Shown here piece by piece: positions 55,465 through 63,679 of a DNA stretch of 64,000 bases. Made by a program: the position numbers and the translations under genes. Source of the stretch: Aureococcus anophagefferens (lineage: Eukaryota; Sar; Pelagophyceae; Pelagomonadales; Pelagomonadaceae); assembly GCF_000186865.1 (NCBI RefSeq), contig NW_008705570.1, positions 450,941 to 514,940 of the forward strand. Direction: 5' to 3'. Position 1 is the stretch's first letter, and the number at the start of each line of letters is the position of its first letter. Below the pieces are notes generated by a model that saw only the letters and a program-made list of their open reading frames with translations, made no database searches and was not told where the DNA came from.

Positions 55465-57245
55465 ATGTTTGCGCGCGCGGCCATGGCGCCGCTGCGGCGC
55501 GCGCGGCCGCTGCCCTCGCGCGTCGCGGCGCGGCGGCGCTGCGCGACGACGGCCCCCGAGAGCAAGGCCATCGAGCCGCCGAGCCGGGCGCAGCTCTGGC
55601 GGCTGGCGCTGAACGTCGGCGTGCCCTTCGTGGGCTTCGGCTTCGCGGACAACCTCATCATGATCCTCGCCGGCGACGCCATCGACAAGTCCATCGGCGT
55701 GACGCTGGGGATCTCGACGCTCGCGGCGGCGGGCATCGGCAACCTCCTGAGCGACATCGTCGGCATCGGCGCGGGCGACGTCATCGAGCGCTACGCGAAC
55801 GTGATCCTCGGCAAGTCCAAGTCGAAGCCGCTCACGACGGAGCAGCTCACGCACCGCGCGTCGCGCGCCGTCAAGGGCTGGGCGTCCGCGGTCGGCATCT
55901 CCGTCGGCTGCGTCATCGGCATGTTCCCTCTGCTGTTCCTCGGCGAGAAGAAGGAGCTCTATTTCACGTCCGAGGAGATGGCCTTGTACGAGTCGGTGCT
56001 GCGGCCCTACGGCGTGTCGCCGCAGAACTTCTTCTCCATGATGCGCCTCGCGAAGTGGCGCGAACTGGAGCCCGGCGAGGTCTTGGTGAGGGCGGGCACG
56101 AAGATGGACCGTATTGTGGTATTGGCCAACGGGTCCATCGACTCCTACGAGCCGGCGTCCGACGGCGGCCTGAAGCGGCTGTACCGCTACCGCGCGAAGC
56201 GGGACCTCGCCGAGGGCGGCGCCGCGCCGGCGATGGACAAGGGCGGCGCGACGGTGCCGATCCGCGGCTGCGTCATCGGCGGCACGGCGCTCCTGGACGC
56301 GTCCGTGCGGGACCACCCCTACCCGTCGACGACGATCGCCGCCGAGAAGACGAGAGTGGTCGAGTTCGACTCAGGGCAGCACAAGAGAGCGACATTCCCA
56401 ACTTCAAAGGCTCCTTTCTCGGCCGTTTTCCACTCGTTTCGGCTGATTTTTGGACGAGCGATCATCTCTCGGAACGGTCTCGAAGCGTGGACGCTTTTCC
56501 CGGATCGCGCGCGCGCGGAACACTCACGTTGAAGAGACGTTGAATCACTCTTGTGCTGCCCAGGTTCGACTACGGCGCGCTCCGAAAGGACATGGACGAG
56601 AACCCGGCGATCGAAGCCGCGATCCTGAACATCCTCTACTTCGATCTGGTCGAAGGCCTGCGGCGCCGGGGCCAGTACGACTTCAGCGCCGAGCAGAAGA
56701 AGCGCGAGCCCAAGTCCGCCGAGGAGCGCACGGCGACCTACGCGCTGCTCATGCAGGTCGTGCTCAGGGCAGCACAAGAGAGCGAAATTCCCAACTTCAA
56801 AGGCTCCGATCTCGGCCATTTTCCACTCGTTTCGGCTGATTTTTGGACGAGCGATCATCTCTCGGAACGGTCTCGACGCGTGGATGTGTTTTCCGTAACG
56901 CGCGCGCGCGGAACACTCACGTTGAAGCGACGTTGAATCACTCTTGTGCTCATGCAGGTCGTGCTCTCCGACGGCGTCGTCCACGCGACGGAGCGCGAGT
57001 TCCTCTCCAAGTACGTCATCGAGCACTCCATCACGGAGGCGGAGCACCGGGCGGCTTTGGCGTCCCAGGGCTGGACGTCCGCCCAGTGGGACGCGGGCGT
57101 CCAGGACGGGACTTCGACCCCCACGTCGCAGATCCGCACCGCGATCCCGGGCCTCCTCAAGCAGGCGGGCATCAAGTCGCGCATCACGAAGGCGTCGGCC
57201 ACGGACGACGACGCCGCCCCGCCGCCGCACAAGGGGGGTAAATAG
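55465..57245 (+). CDS. TMEM65-like domain fused to a cyclic-nucleotide-binding-like domain
   Basis: Exons 55465-56363, 56564-56756 and 56958-57245. A basic, Arg-rich mitochondrial-type leader (MFARAAMAPLRRARPLPSRVAARRR) is followed by the TMEM65 block: VPFVGFGFADNLIMILAGDAID, LGISTLAAAGIGNLLSDIVGIGAGD, and a later helix VGISVGCVIGMFPLLFLG. TMEM65 is an inner-mitochondrial protein linked to Na/Ca exchange. Then a cNMP-like barrel: LEPGEVLVRAGTKMDRIVVLANGSIDSYE, CVIGGTALL, STTIAAEKTRVVEFDYGAL. The C-terminal exon adds a helical TerB-like segment (MQVVLSDGVVHATEREFLSKYVIEHSITEAEH). Both introns are introners. Nucleotide binding is not certain: the phosphate-cassette Arg is not clear. Confidence 0.82.
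56372..56563 (+). mobile_element. introner copy 6 (192 bp), in TMEM65-cNMP gene
   Basis: Inverted ends cagggcagcacaagagag and (right, inverted) ctgggcagcacaagagtg. Perfect 8-bp duplication gttcgact at 56364-56371 and 56564-56571. The intron 56364-56563 uses the duplication's GT as donor and the element's CAG as acceptor, phase 2. Forward orientation. Confidence 0.94.
56765..56957 (+). mobile_element. introner copy 7 (193 bp), in TMEM65-cNMP gene
   Basis: The same subfamily as copy 6, 193 bp further on. The 8-bp duplication gtcgtgct is at 56757-56764 and 56958-56965, but the identity extends to 20 bp (tgctcatgcaggtcgtgctc), because the last bases of the right end read catgcag instead of gcccag, copying the exon sequence. 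The intron 56757-56957 is GT-AG, phase 0. Confidence 0.93.
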
Positions 57246-57247
57246 TG

Positions 57248-58615
57248 TTAGTCGTCGCCGGGCGCGCGTTTCCCGCGGATCCGGCCGAGGAGGCCCGCGC
57301 CGCGGCGCGCGAGGAAGCCGAGCGGCGCGGCGACGACGGACGACGCGCGGCGCGCGGCGCGGCCCGCGAGCGTCGTCGGTTCCTCGCGGTCGTCGTAGGC
57401 GCCGCGCCGCGCCGCCGCGCGGCCGAGGGGCTTGAGCCGGCGGACCTTGGCGTTCGGGGGTAGCACGCCGAGCTTGAACGAGAGCTTCGGCGCGTCCGCG
57501 GGCGCCGCGGGGGGCTTGGGGAGCAACAAGTCCGGGTCCGCGGGCAGCGACGGCGCCGGCCGGCCGGGGAGGAAGGTGCCGAGGGCGTCGATGGAGAAGG
57601 CCGACGACACGTTGACGCGCCACGAGACCTCGCAGTCCGTGCCGTTCTCGACGAACTTCCGCGACGCCACCGTGGCGACGAGGGGCGTCTCCAGCGTGAT
57701 GGCCGGCTCCAGGCCCGGGCCGTCGACGCGCGAGATGCGCAACGACCGGCACTGGATCTTCTTGTGGAGTGTTATTTTCCCGTCCGCTTCTTCTTCGAAG
57801 GCGACCGCGAGCTGCTTCTTCAGGTTCTTCACGGCCTTCCCTTTGGCGTCGACGGCCTTGATCTCCAGGTCGCGGGCCTCAATTTTCAAAGGCCCGTAGC
57901 GCTTCGAGTCCGCGTCGACCTCCAAGCTGCGAATCCGCGTCGTCGCGCCGTCGCCGCGCGGGTACCGCTTTTCCAGAGACTTGGGCGGCCCGCTGAGCTC
58001 GCGCCAGGCCGCCTGCGTCTCCCGTGCTGTGTTGAGCTCCAGGGCGGACGGTAATGCTTCTGTTGCATTGCCCCGCACGTTTTCAAAATCGTAGCGGAGC
58101 GGCTTCGAGTCGAGCGTCAGCACCGACGGCCAGGAAATTCGTAACAAGTCGACGTCGACGTTGCCCGTGAATCGTAACGGCCGCGGCAACAGGCCGAAGA
58201 CCGACGCGACGCCGAGGGGCGCCGGCGCTAAATCCCGCAGCCAGACGTCGCCGCTCAGGAAGTCGACCGCGAGCTGCTCCGAGCTGTCGAGGCCGGGGCA
58301 GCTTTCCGCAAAGGCCCCGATGGGGCCGGCCTCGCCGTTGAGCGACCCGAAGAGCAGGGCGAGCTGGGGGCTGATGACGCCCAGCAGGATCTCGTCGTCG
58401 ATGGACGTCATCGTGAACTGGCGCCGCCAGGACGACTTGGCCTCCTTCTTGCCCGCCACGGGCTGCCGCGGCAGGCTCGCGAGCGGCGCCCAGGCGTCCG
58501 GCGGACCGAGGTCCGCGCTCACGCTCGCGCCCACGCGCGTGGTCGCGCCCTGGTGCGGGAGCGGCGCCAGGGCGCTCGCGCAGGCGGCCAGCGCCACGAC
58601 AAGGGCTGCCTCCAT
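57248..58615 (-). CDS. plastid-targeted protein of unknown function
   Basis: ATG at 58615. The leader MEAALVVALAACASALAPLPHQG has a signal peptide ending ASALAP, close to the ASAF motif that marks secondary-plastid import. The body is beta-rich with repeated strands: RRQFTMTSIDDEILLGVISPQLALLFGSL, VDFLSGDVWLRDLAPAPLG, LRFTGNVDVDLLRISWPS, ISRVDGPGLEPAITLETPLVATVAS. The pattern suggests a lipid-binding or AsmA/VPS13-like strand array, but this is a guess. The C-terminus is basic and disordered. Stop lies two bases from the TMEM65-cNMP stop. Confidence 0.65.
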   Translation of the reverse strand: MEAALVVALAACASALAPLPHQGATTRVGASVSADLGPPDAWAPLASLPRQPVAGKKEAKSSWRRQFTMTSIDDEILLGVISPQLALLFGSLNGEAGPIGAFAESCPGLDSSEQLAVDFLSGDVWLRDLAPAPLGVASVFGLLPRPLRFTGNVDVDLLRISWPSVLTLDSKPLRYDFENVRGNATEALPSALELNTARETQAAWRELSGPPKSLEKRYPRGDGATTRIRSLEVDADSKRYGPLKIEARDLEIKAVDAKGKAVKNLKKQLAVAFEEEADGKITLHKKIQCRSLRISRVDGPGLEPAITLETPLVATVASRKFVENGTDCEVSWRVNVSSAFSIDALGTFLPGRPAPSLPADPDLLLPKPPAAPADAPKLSFKLGVLPPNAKVRRLKPLGRAAARRGAYDDREEPTTLAGRAARRASSVVAAPLGFLARRGAGLLGRIRGKRAPGDD

Positions 58616-58868
58616 CGGCATCCACCACTTTCCGCCCGATTCCGATTGGCCGAAAATTGAATTCGGCGCGCCGCGCCTCGCGAGCCTGCTCGCGCGCGCG
58701 CCCGGGGGCGGCCCAGGGCGCGCCGTTCGGGCCCCCGGGGAGCGTCCCCGGACCGGGCGGGCACAGTGGAGGGGCTTACAGGACACAGGGGGCTGGGAGA
58801 GGCCGCGCGCGCGGCCGCCGCGGCGCGGCGCGGCCGCCGCGGACGCGTCGCGCGCGCGCGCCGGGGCG

Positions 58869-59435
58869 CTAGAGGCCCTTGGTCGCGACGGGCGCCGGGC
58901 GGCCGCGCTTGAGCGTGGGCGTGCGCGCCACGGCGGCGCACGCGGCGCGCTTCGTCGGGCGGCGCTTCAGGGGCGGCGTCGCGCCTTTCGGCGGGCGCGG
59001 CCCGGGGGCGCGCGGCGGGCTCACGACGGCGGGCGCCGTGTTGATGGCGGCGGAGCGGAGGAGCGCGACGAGGGACTCGACGCCCTCGCGCCCCTCCGGC
59101 AGGGTCGGCGTCGGCGGCTCGTCGTCGCAGAGGGACTCCTCGGAGACGCGGCGCACCGGCGGCGCGCGCGGCGCGCCGCGGACGCCCCCGGCGCGGCGGC
59201 GCAGCATGGCGTCGACGCGGTCCGCGAAGGGGTCGGGCCCGAGGGCGATGTCGCAGGCCACGGTCTCGTCGCCGTCGTCGCTCGCGCCGGAGAACAGCGA
59301 GTAGCCGCAGAACTCGGTCTCGCTGTCGCTGTCGCTGTCCCAGTCGCTCGACGCGCTCGACGCGCTGAAGGACACGGCGCGGGCGCGGCGCTCCTCGTCC
59401 CGGGCGCGGTAGAGCTCGAAGGTGGAGGGCGCCAT
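58869..59435 (-). CDS. disordered protein of unknown function
   Basis: Single exon, ATG at 59435, 188 residues. The N-terminal half has a Ser/Asp tract (SASSASSDWDSDSDSETEFCGYSLFSG); the middle is DPFADRVDAMLRRRAGG; the end is Pro/Arg/Lys-rich (PRAPGPRPPKGATPPLKRRPTKRA) with possible CDK sites (TPTLPE, TPPLKR, TPTLKR). Probably nuclear and phosphorylated. A TATA box precedes it. No domain recognised. Confidence 0.6.
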   Translation of the reverse strand: MAPSTFELYRARDEERRARAVSFSASSASSDWDSDSDSETEFCGYSLFSGASDDGDETVACDIALGPDPFADRVDAMLRRRAGGVRGAPRAPPVRRVSEESLCDDEPPTPTLPEGREGVESLVALLRSAAINTAPAVVSPPRAPGPRPPKGATPPLKRRPTKRAACAAVARTPTLKRGRPAPVATKGL

Positions 59436-59816
59436 GGTGTTTCGGAGCGGGGCTGCGGTGGCTGTACACTTGAGAGGGGAATGGTGTCTTCGAGGGCACT
59501 CAAGGGGCAGCAGATTTATATCCCCTTGGGCTTTCACTTCAAGGGTTCGTCAAACTCTTTTTGAAGGGAGCTCTTTCGCGCCCTTTGATTGGTCTAAGAC
59601 CCGGGTCTTCAACAAACTCATGCATTCTATGTCAATGGTGAAGACCCTCGCTCGAGTTCTGAAGAATTGTTTTGTTGAAGCGACTCGGAGAAAAGGCCAC
59701 TGCCTTACCACTGCCGACCGCCGCAAGTACCGCCGCGGACGCCTCCCCGGGCAGGCGGCCAAAGAACCGCGCCGCGAGGAAGCACGCTCCCGAAATGCGA
59801 CAGCCCAGGCTTTAGC
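59436..59816. other. intergenic region with promoter
   Basis: Contains the TATA box for the 59435 gene and an AT-richer stretch (59515-59700). A plus-strand frame here (with MVKTLARVLKNCFVEATRRKGH) has no support beyond being open. Confidence 0.45.
59512..59521 (-). promoter_or_regulatory. TATA box of the 59435 gene
   Basis: Minus strand GATATAAATC, about 80 bases upstream of the ATG at 59435. Confidence 0.55.
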
Positions 59817-61442
59817 TCACACGAGATCCCCCCGCGCCGGCCCCTCGGCGAGCTCGATCATGCGCTCCTGCTCGGCCTCGTTCGTCGCGACGGGCGCGGG
59901 CACGCCGCCGTCGTCGTCGAGGCGCGTGTCGAGGCAGGACGCGTCGCCGCAGGCGACGGAGCTTCGCCCCGCGGCGACGCCCGCGAGCAAGGCGAGCGGC
60001 AGCCACCAGCCCGGGAGCCCGCGGGCCGGCGGCTCCTCGTCGAGGACGACCCCCGCGGGCGCGTCGTCGTCGAGGAAGGGCAGCCGCGCGGCGCAGGCCT
60101 CGAGGGCGCCCGCGGCGTAGTAGACGCCGTGGATGAGCGCGGCCGGCCAGGAGCAGTCCGCCGCGGGCGGCGCGGGCGGCTCCGCGCCGAGCTCCGCGCA
60201 GACGAACTCGTCGGCGCGCCGGCCCGCCCGCGTCCGGCGGCAGAGGCCCGCGGCCGGGCCGAGGGGCGTCTCCAGCGGCGCCAGCGGATCTCGCAGGAAC
60301 GCGGCCGCCGCGGCCCGTACGAGGTTCCCGGAGGGCCCCGTGAGGCCGTGCGCGGCGAGGCCGCGCTGGGGGAGGACGACGGACGTCGCGCGCCGGGCGT
60401 CGCTTCCCTCGAGCGTCGCCCACGCCGAGCCCGCGAGCGCGTAGCCCTCGGCCGCCGCGACGGTCGCCGCGACGGAGTCGTTTTTCGAGAAGAACGGGTC
60501 CCGCGCGGCCTCGAGCACGAGGATCGGCGCGTCGCAGGCGCCCTCGCAGATCGCCCAGGGCGGCGCCTCGGCGGCGCCGCAGGCCGCGAAGTAGTTGCGC
60601 TCGCAGGACCACTGGAACACGAGGAGCCCGGAGAGGCGGCCGTGGAGCCGGTCGTCGTAGAAGCGGCTCGCGACCATGCCCCCCTCGGAGCTCCCGGCGA
60701 GGAAGAGCTTGTCCGCGGTCCAGATCGAGTCGGCGAGCGGACCGGCCGACGCCTCGAGCCAGTCGACGACGCGCGAGAGCTCGCGGCGCCGGAGCTCGTA
60801 GACCTTGGCGTAGTACGACGCCCACGATTCCGGGTCCGCCGCGATGGCGTCGCCGTCGCTCGAGAAGCAGAGCGGGTAGCCGTCCGCGTCGTCGAAGGCC
60901 GCGCAGCCGCCGGCGTAGACCTCGTCGTCGCACCAGTAGGCGTAGTCGCCGTCCGACGCGAGCGATTCCGCGAGGTCGTCGACGGGTTCCCGATACCGCG
61001 CGCCCGTCGCGTTGCCCATGGAGTCGGGCGCGAGGACGCCGTAGCCGGCGCTCGCGAGGTCGAGCGCGTAGCGCCAGTTATCGTAGGTGAAGCCGCCGCT
61101 GCCGTGGAGGAAGACGACCCAGCCGCACGCGCAGTCCGCGAGCCGCCAGGTCCAGGCCGCGTCGCCGACGCGGCCGACCCAGAAGCGCCGCCCCGTGGAC
61201 CGCGCGCCCGCGGCGTCGGCCTCGAGGCCCAGCTCCGACACGCAGACGGGCGGCAGGACGACGAAGGCGCGCTCGACGGCGTAGTCGTAGTCGGACGGGT
61301 TTCGCGGGAGCCCCGGGATGACGTGGGTCGCGTTGTCCCGGCCGCGCAGGACGAGGTCGTCGTCCGGGTCCGTCTGACAGCGGTAGGGCGACGCGAGCAC
61401 CCGCGCGAGGAGCGCGAGAGATGCAAAGGTCCGACCCGCCAT
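59817..61442 (-). CDS. secreted alpha/beta hydrolase with C-terminal membrane helix
   Basis: ATG at 61442; signal peptide FASLALLARVLASP. Dienelactone-hydrolase/serine-esterase features: CGWVVFLHGSGGFTYDNWRYALDLASAGYGVLAPD (oxyanion HGSGG), DKLFLAGSSEGGMVASRFYD (nucleophile Ser in GSSEGG), and APILVLEAARDPFFSKND where the acid Asp belongs; the His is probably in AAHGLTGPSGN. Cys-rich loops fit secretion. Near the end a hydrophobic helix (LPGWWLPLALLAGVAAG) gives a single-pass type I topology with a short acidic tail. Substrate unknown. Confidence 0.8.
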   Translation of the reverse strand: MAGRTFASLALLARVLASPYRCQTDPDDDLVLRGRDNATHVIPGLPRNPSDYDYAVERAFVVLPPVCVSELGLEADAAGARSTGRRFWVGRVGDAAWTWRLADCACGWVVFLHGSGGFTYDNWRYALDLASAGYGVLAPDSMGNATGARYREPVDDLAESLASDGDYAYWCDDEVYAGGCAAFDDADGYPLCFSSDGDAIAADPESWASYYAKVYELRRRELSRVVDWLEASAGPLADSIWTADKLFLAGSSEGGMVASRFYDDRLHGRLSGLLVFQWSCERNYFAACGAAEAPPWAICEGACDAPILVLEAARDPFFSKNDSVAATVAAAEGYALAGSAWATLEGSDARRATSVVLPQRGLAAHGLTGPSGNLVRAAAAAFLRDPLAPLETPLGPAAGLCRRTRAGRRADEFVCAELGAEPPAPPAADCSWPAALIHGVYYAAGALEACAARLPFLDDDAPAGVVLDEEPPARGLPGWWLPLALLAGVAAGRSSVACGDASCLDTRLDDDGGVPAPVATNEAEQERMIELAEGPARGDLV

Positions 61443-61518
61443 CGTTCAGGTGGCTGCCCTCTTCAAGGTTTCCGTTGCTGCTACCATCGCGACGTCGAGC
61501 AGCCCATCGGCGGCGGCC

Positions 61519-62372
61519 ATGGCGGAGACGGCGCTGGACCACGGCCGGCGGTGCATCACGGTCGTCAAGGCCGGCGACGCCGCTTCCGAGAAGGTGAGCT
61601 GGTACCCCGGGTCCACGGACGCCAGCATCGAGGAGGTCATCAAGGCCGCGCTGCTGATCCCGCCGGACGCGACGGTGCGTTTCGATGTTTGAACGGCGCC
61701 CTTTCACGACGCCGCGCGTCCAGGTCTACGCGACGGAGACGTCGTCGGGCTGCATCGTCTGCGTCAACGAGTACCTCCCGAGCGGCAGCGAGCTCGCGGT
61801 CACCGTCGTCGAGGACGTCGACGCCATCGAGTCGCGCGCGAGCTCCGCGGCGGCGGGGACGCCCGTCGCGGCCAAGGAGCACGAGCCGCTGCTCACGGGC
61901 GCCCTGTCCCTGCCCGCGCCGCCCGAGGCGCGGCCGACGGAGGCGTCGTTCCGCGCGCAACTGCTCAAGTTCGAGCGCATCAACGCGCACCTGGCCAACG
62001 AGCGCACCTGGCTCGTGCGTTGGCGTCGTATGCTTTCTGGACCTTCACTCCCCTCGGTCGTAGGCGTGGATGCGGACGGCGCTGTCGCTCGTGAGCTGCG
62101 CGTTCACGATCCTGGACTACGCGGACGACCAGTCGGGCGGCTGGTACGCGACGTACTTCGTCGTCGGCTGCCTCTTCGTCGGCTGCGTGGACCTGACCTG
62201 GCTCACGGGCTACATGCGCTACAAGCGCACGAAGGAGATCCTCGCCATCCCGAAGGACGCGCTCCCCGCGAAGTTCTCCCGGTTCCGCATGAAGTACCAG
62301 GCCCAGCTCCTCGGCGTCCTCCTCCTCGCGACCATGGTCATCTACATCTCCTCGGGCTGGCGCGAGATCTAA
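61519..62372 (+). CDS. DUF202/VTC1-like membrane protein with ubiquitin-like N-terminus
   Basis: Exons 61519-61674, 61724-62014 and 62064-62372. Both introns are 49 bp and begin GTGCGTT. The N-terminus (CITVVKAGDAASEKVSWYPGSTDASIEEVIKAAL) looks like a small ubiquitin-like or PB1-like fold; a linker follows. Across intron 2 the DUF202 signature appears: FERINAHLANERTWL-AWMRTALSLVSCAFTIL, with two more helices (YATYFVVGCLFVGCVDLTWL; QAQLLGVLLLATMVIYIS). In yeast VTC1 and related proteins this three-helix domain forms part of the vacuolar polyphosphate polymerase; SPX and catalytic parts are not here. Confidence 0.82.
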
Positions 62373-62392
62373 CGAAAAACGGGGGGCGCGCG

Positions 62393-62881
62393 TCATCGGT
62401 GCCGCTCGAGGAGCCCCCGGACCTTCGCCGCGAGGCGGACGGCCTCGACGGCGTGGAGCCCGAGGCCCTCGAGCTCCGCGGCTCTCAGCCCGGCGAGCTC
62501 GTCGGCGTCCCAGTGCGACACGTCGATGGGCAGGCTGTGCTTCTTCGCGTAGGCGGCGAGCTCCGCGGCGAGGCCGCCGTCCGCTGGAGGCGCGGCGGGC
62601 GGCGCCGCGGCCGCGGGCGGCGCCGCGGCCGCGGCCGCGTCCGCGGCGGCGTCCTCGCCGTGTCGGCGGCGGCGGTGCAGGCTCTCGGACCAGGAGATCT
62701 GCTCCTCGGCGTCGGCGAGGAGCGTGCCCACGCGCCGCGCGTCGCTGAGCCGCGCGCTGTCGCGAAAACTGTTCCTCGCGTACGCCGTCATCGTCGCGCG
62801 CTGCGACGGGTCCGGGCAGAGGAACGCGGCGCGCAGCGCGCGCCGGTAGAGCGACAGCGCGTAGGCGCGCCCGGCGGGCAT
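62393..62881 (-). CDS. LYR-motif protein
   Basis: ATG at 62881. Begins AYALSLYRRALRAAFLCPD, the LYR tripeptide with following helix, and continues MTAYARNSFRDSARLSDARRVGTLLADAEEQI, which contains the late Arg/Phe of the Complex1_LYR fold. LYR proteins act with mitochondrial acyl-carrier protein in iron-sulfur or respiratory-complex assembly. An Ala/Pro linker then leads to a C-terminal segment (SLPIDVSHWDADELAGLRAAELEGLGLHAVEAVRLA) with a SAM-like pattern, an extra domain for this family. Confidence 0.72.
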   Translation of the reverse strand: MPAGRAYALSLYRRALRAAFLCPDPSQRATMTAYARNSFRDSARLSDARRVGTLLADAEEQISWSESLHRRRRHGEDAAADAAAAAAPPAAAAPPAAPPADGGLAAELAAYAKKHSLPIDVSHWDADELAGLRAAELEGLGLHAVEAVRLAAKVRGLLERHR

Positions 62882-63282
62882 CGTTCGTCTTGGCGGCGGC
62901 GTGCTCGACGCGGCGGCGGCGCAGGTGGTGCTGGCCTCGGCGACGGCGGCTGGAGTCGTCCGACGGGAGTGCTCGCTCGCGCTGCCGCTGCGCGCGAAGC
63001 TCCGTGCAGCGCTGCGACGCTCACGTGCACGGTGCAGCGCGCGCGCGCCGCGCCGCTGCGGTCGTGGCGCGCGACGCCGCCGAAGCCGTCGAGCCGGTCC
63101 CGAGCGCCGCCTCGGACGCCTCCGCCGGCGCGCCGTGCGCGTACGTACCCGCGACGCATGAGACGGGTCCCCACGACGCGTCTGGCTAGAGGGAGGTGCT
63201 TACGCGAGCCACCTGGTGGTGTGAGTCCGCGCGGCCGTGGACGCCGGCGCCACGGGCGCGCGCCTTCGCCGTCGCATCGCGC
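62882..63282. other. intergenic region, no supported gene
   Basis: Very GC-rich. A plus-strand stretch (VLDAAAAQVVLASATAAGVVRRE...) and a later one (VARDAAEAVEPVPSAASDAS...) have coding-like composition but no ATG and no common frame. They could be exons of a small gene. Confidence 0.35.
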
Positions 63283-63629
63283 TCAGTAGTAGCCGCCGTC
63301 GGTCTTGCCCTGGGCGTCGAGGATGCCCTTCCAGTAGCCCGACTCGAAGTTGGTCTTCGCGTTGACGTCGACCTCGACGGAGACGGCGCCGCCGCCGGTC
63401 TTGCATTTGAAGACGGGGAGCGTCGTCGGCTCGATGATGCTGAAGAGGATGCTGAAGGGGAAGTTGGGGCACCAGGGGCCGACGAGCTCGCCGGTCTTGA
63501 CGTCGAAGGACGAGCCCGTGAGGGGGTCGCGGATGAGGCCGTTGGCGACGCTGCCCGCGGCCATGGGCGTGCCGAGGACCGGCGACTTGTTTCCCAAAGC
63601 GTACACGGACCCGTCCGTGTCGACGGCGA
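63283..63629 (-). CDS. Rieske-like domain protein, C-terminal part (degenerate ligands)
   Basis: The frame comes out of the gap at 63630 and ends at TGA 63283-63285. DGSVYALGNKSPVLGTPMAAGSVANGLIRDPLTGSSFDVKTGELVGPWCPN follows the layout of plastid Rieske ferredoxin-like domains. Where the CxH and CxxH cluster ligands would lie, Ser-Pro-Val and Asp-Pro-Leu-Thr are found, so no 2Fe-2S cluster is expected. The tail (VSVEVDVNAKTNFESGYWKGILDAQGKTDGGYY) is family-like. The 5' part is lost in the gap. Confidence 0.55.
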
Positions 63630-63679
63630 NNNNNNNNNNNNNNNNNNNNNNNNNNNNNNNNNNNNNNNNNNNNNNNNNN
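63630..63679. other. assembly gap of 50 N
   Basis: Separates the Rieske-like gene from the last, partial gene. Confidence 0.99.

Noticed and set aside
56355..56375. tRNA T-arm-like ggtcgagttcgactc
   Set aside because: It is coding sequence plus the introner target duplication; no acceptor or anticodon stems are near.
59600..59760. Plus-strand frame MVKTLARVLKNCFVEATRRKGH as a small basic protein
   Set aside because: The frame runs on into low-complexity antisense of a clear hydrolase gene, with no stop or splice support.
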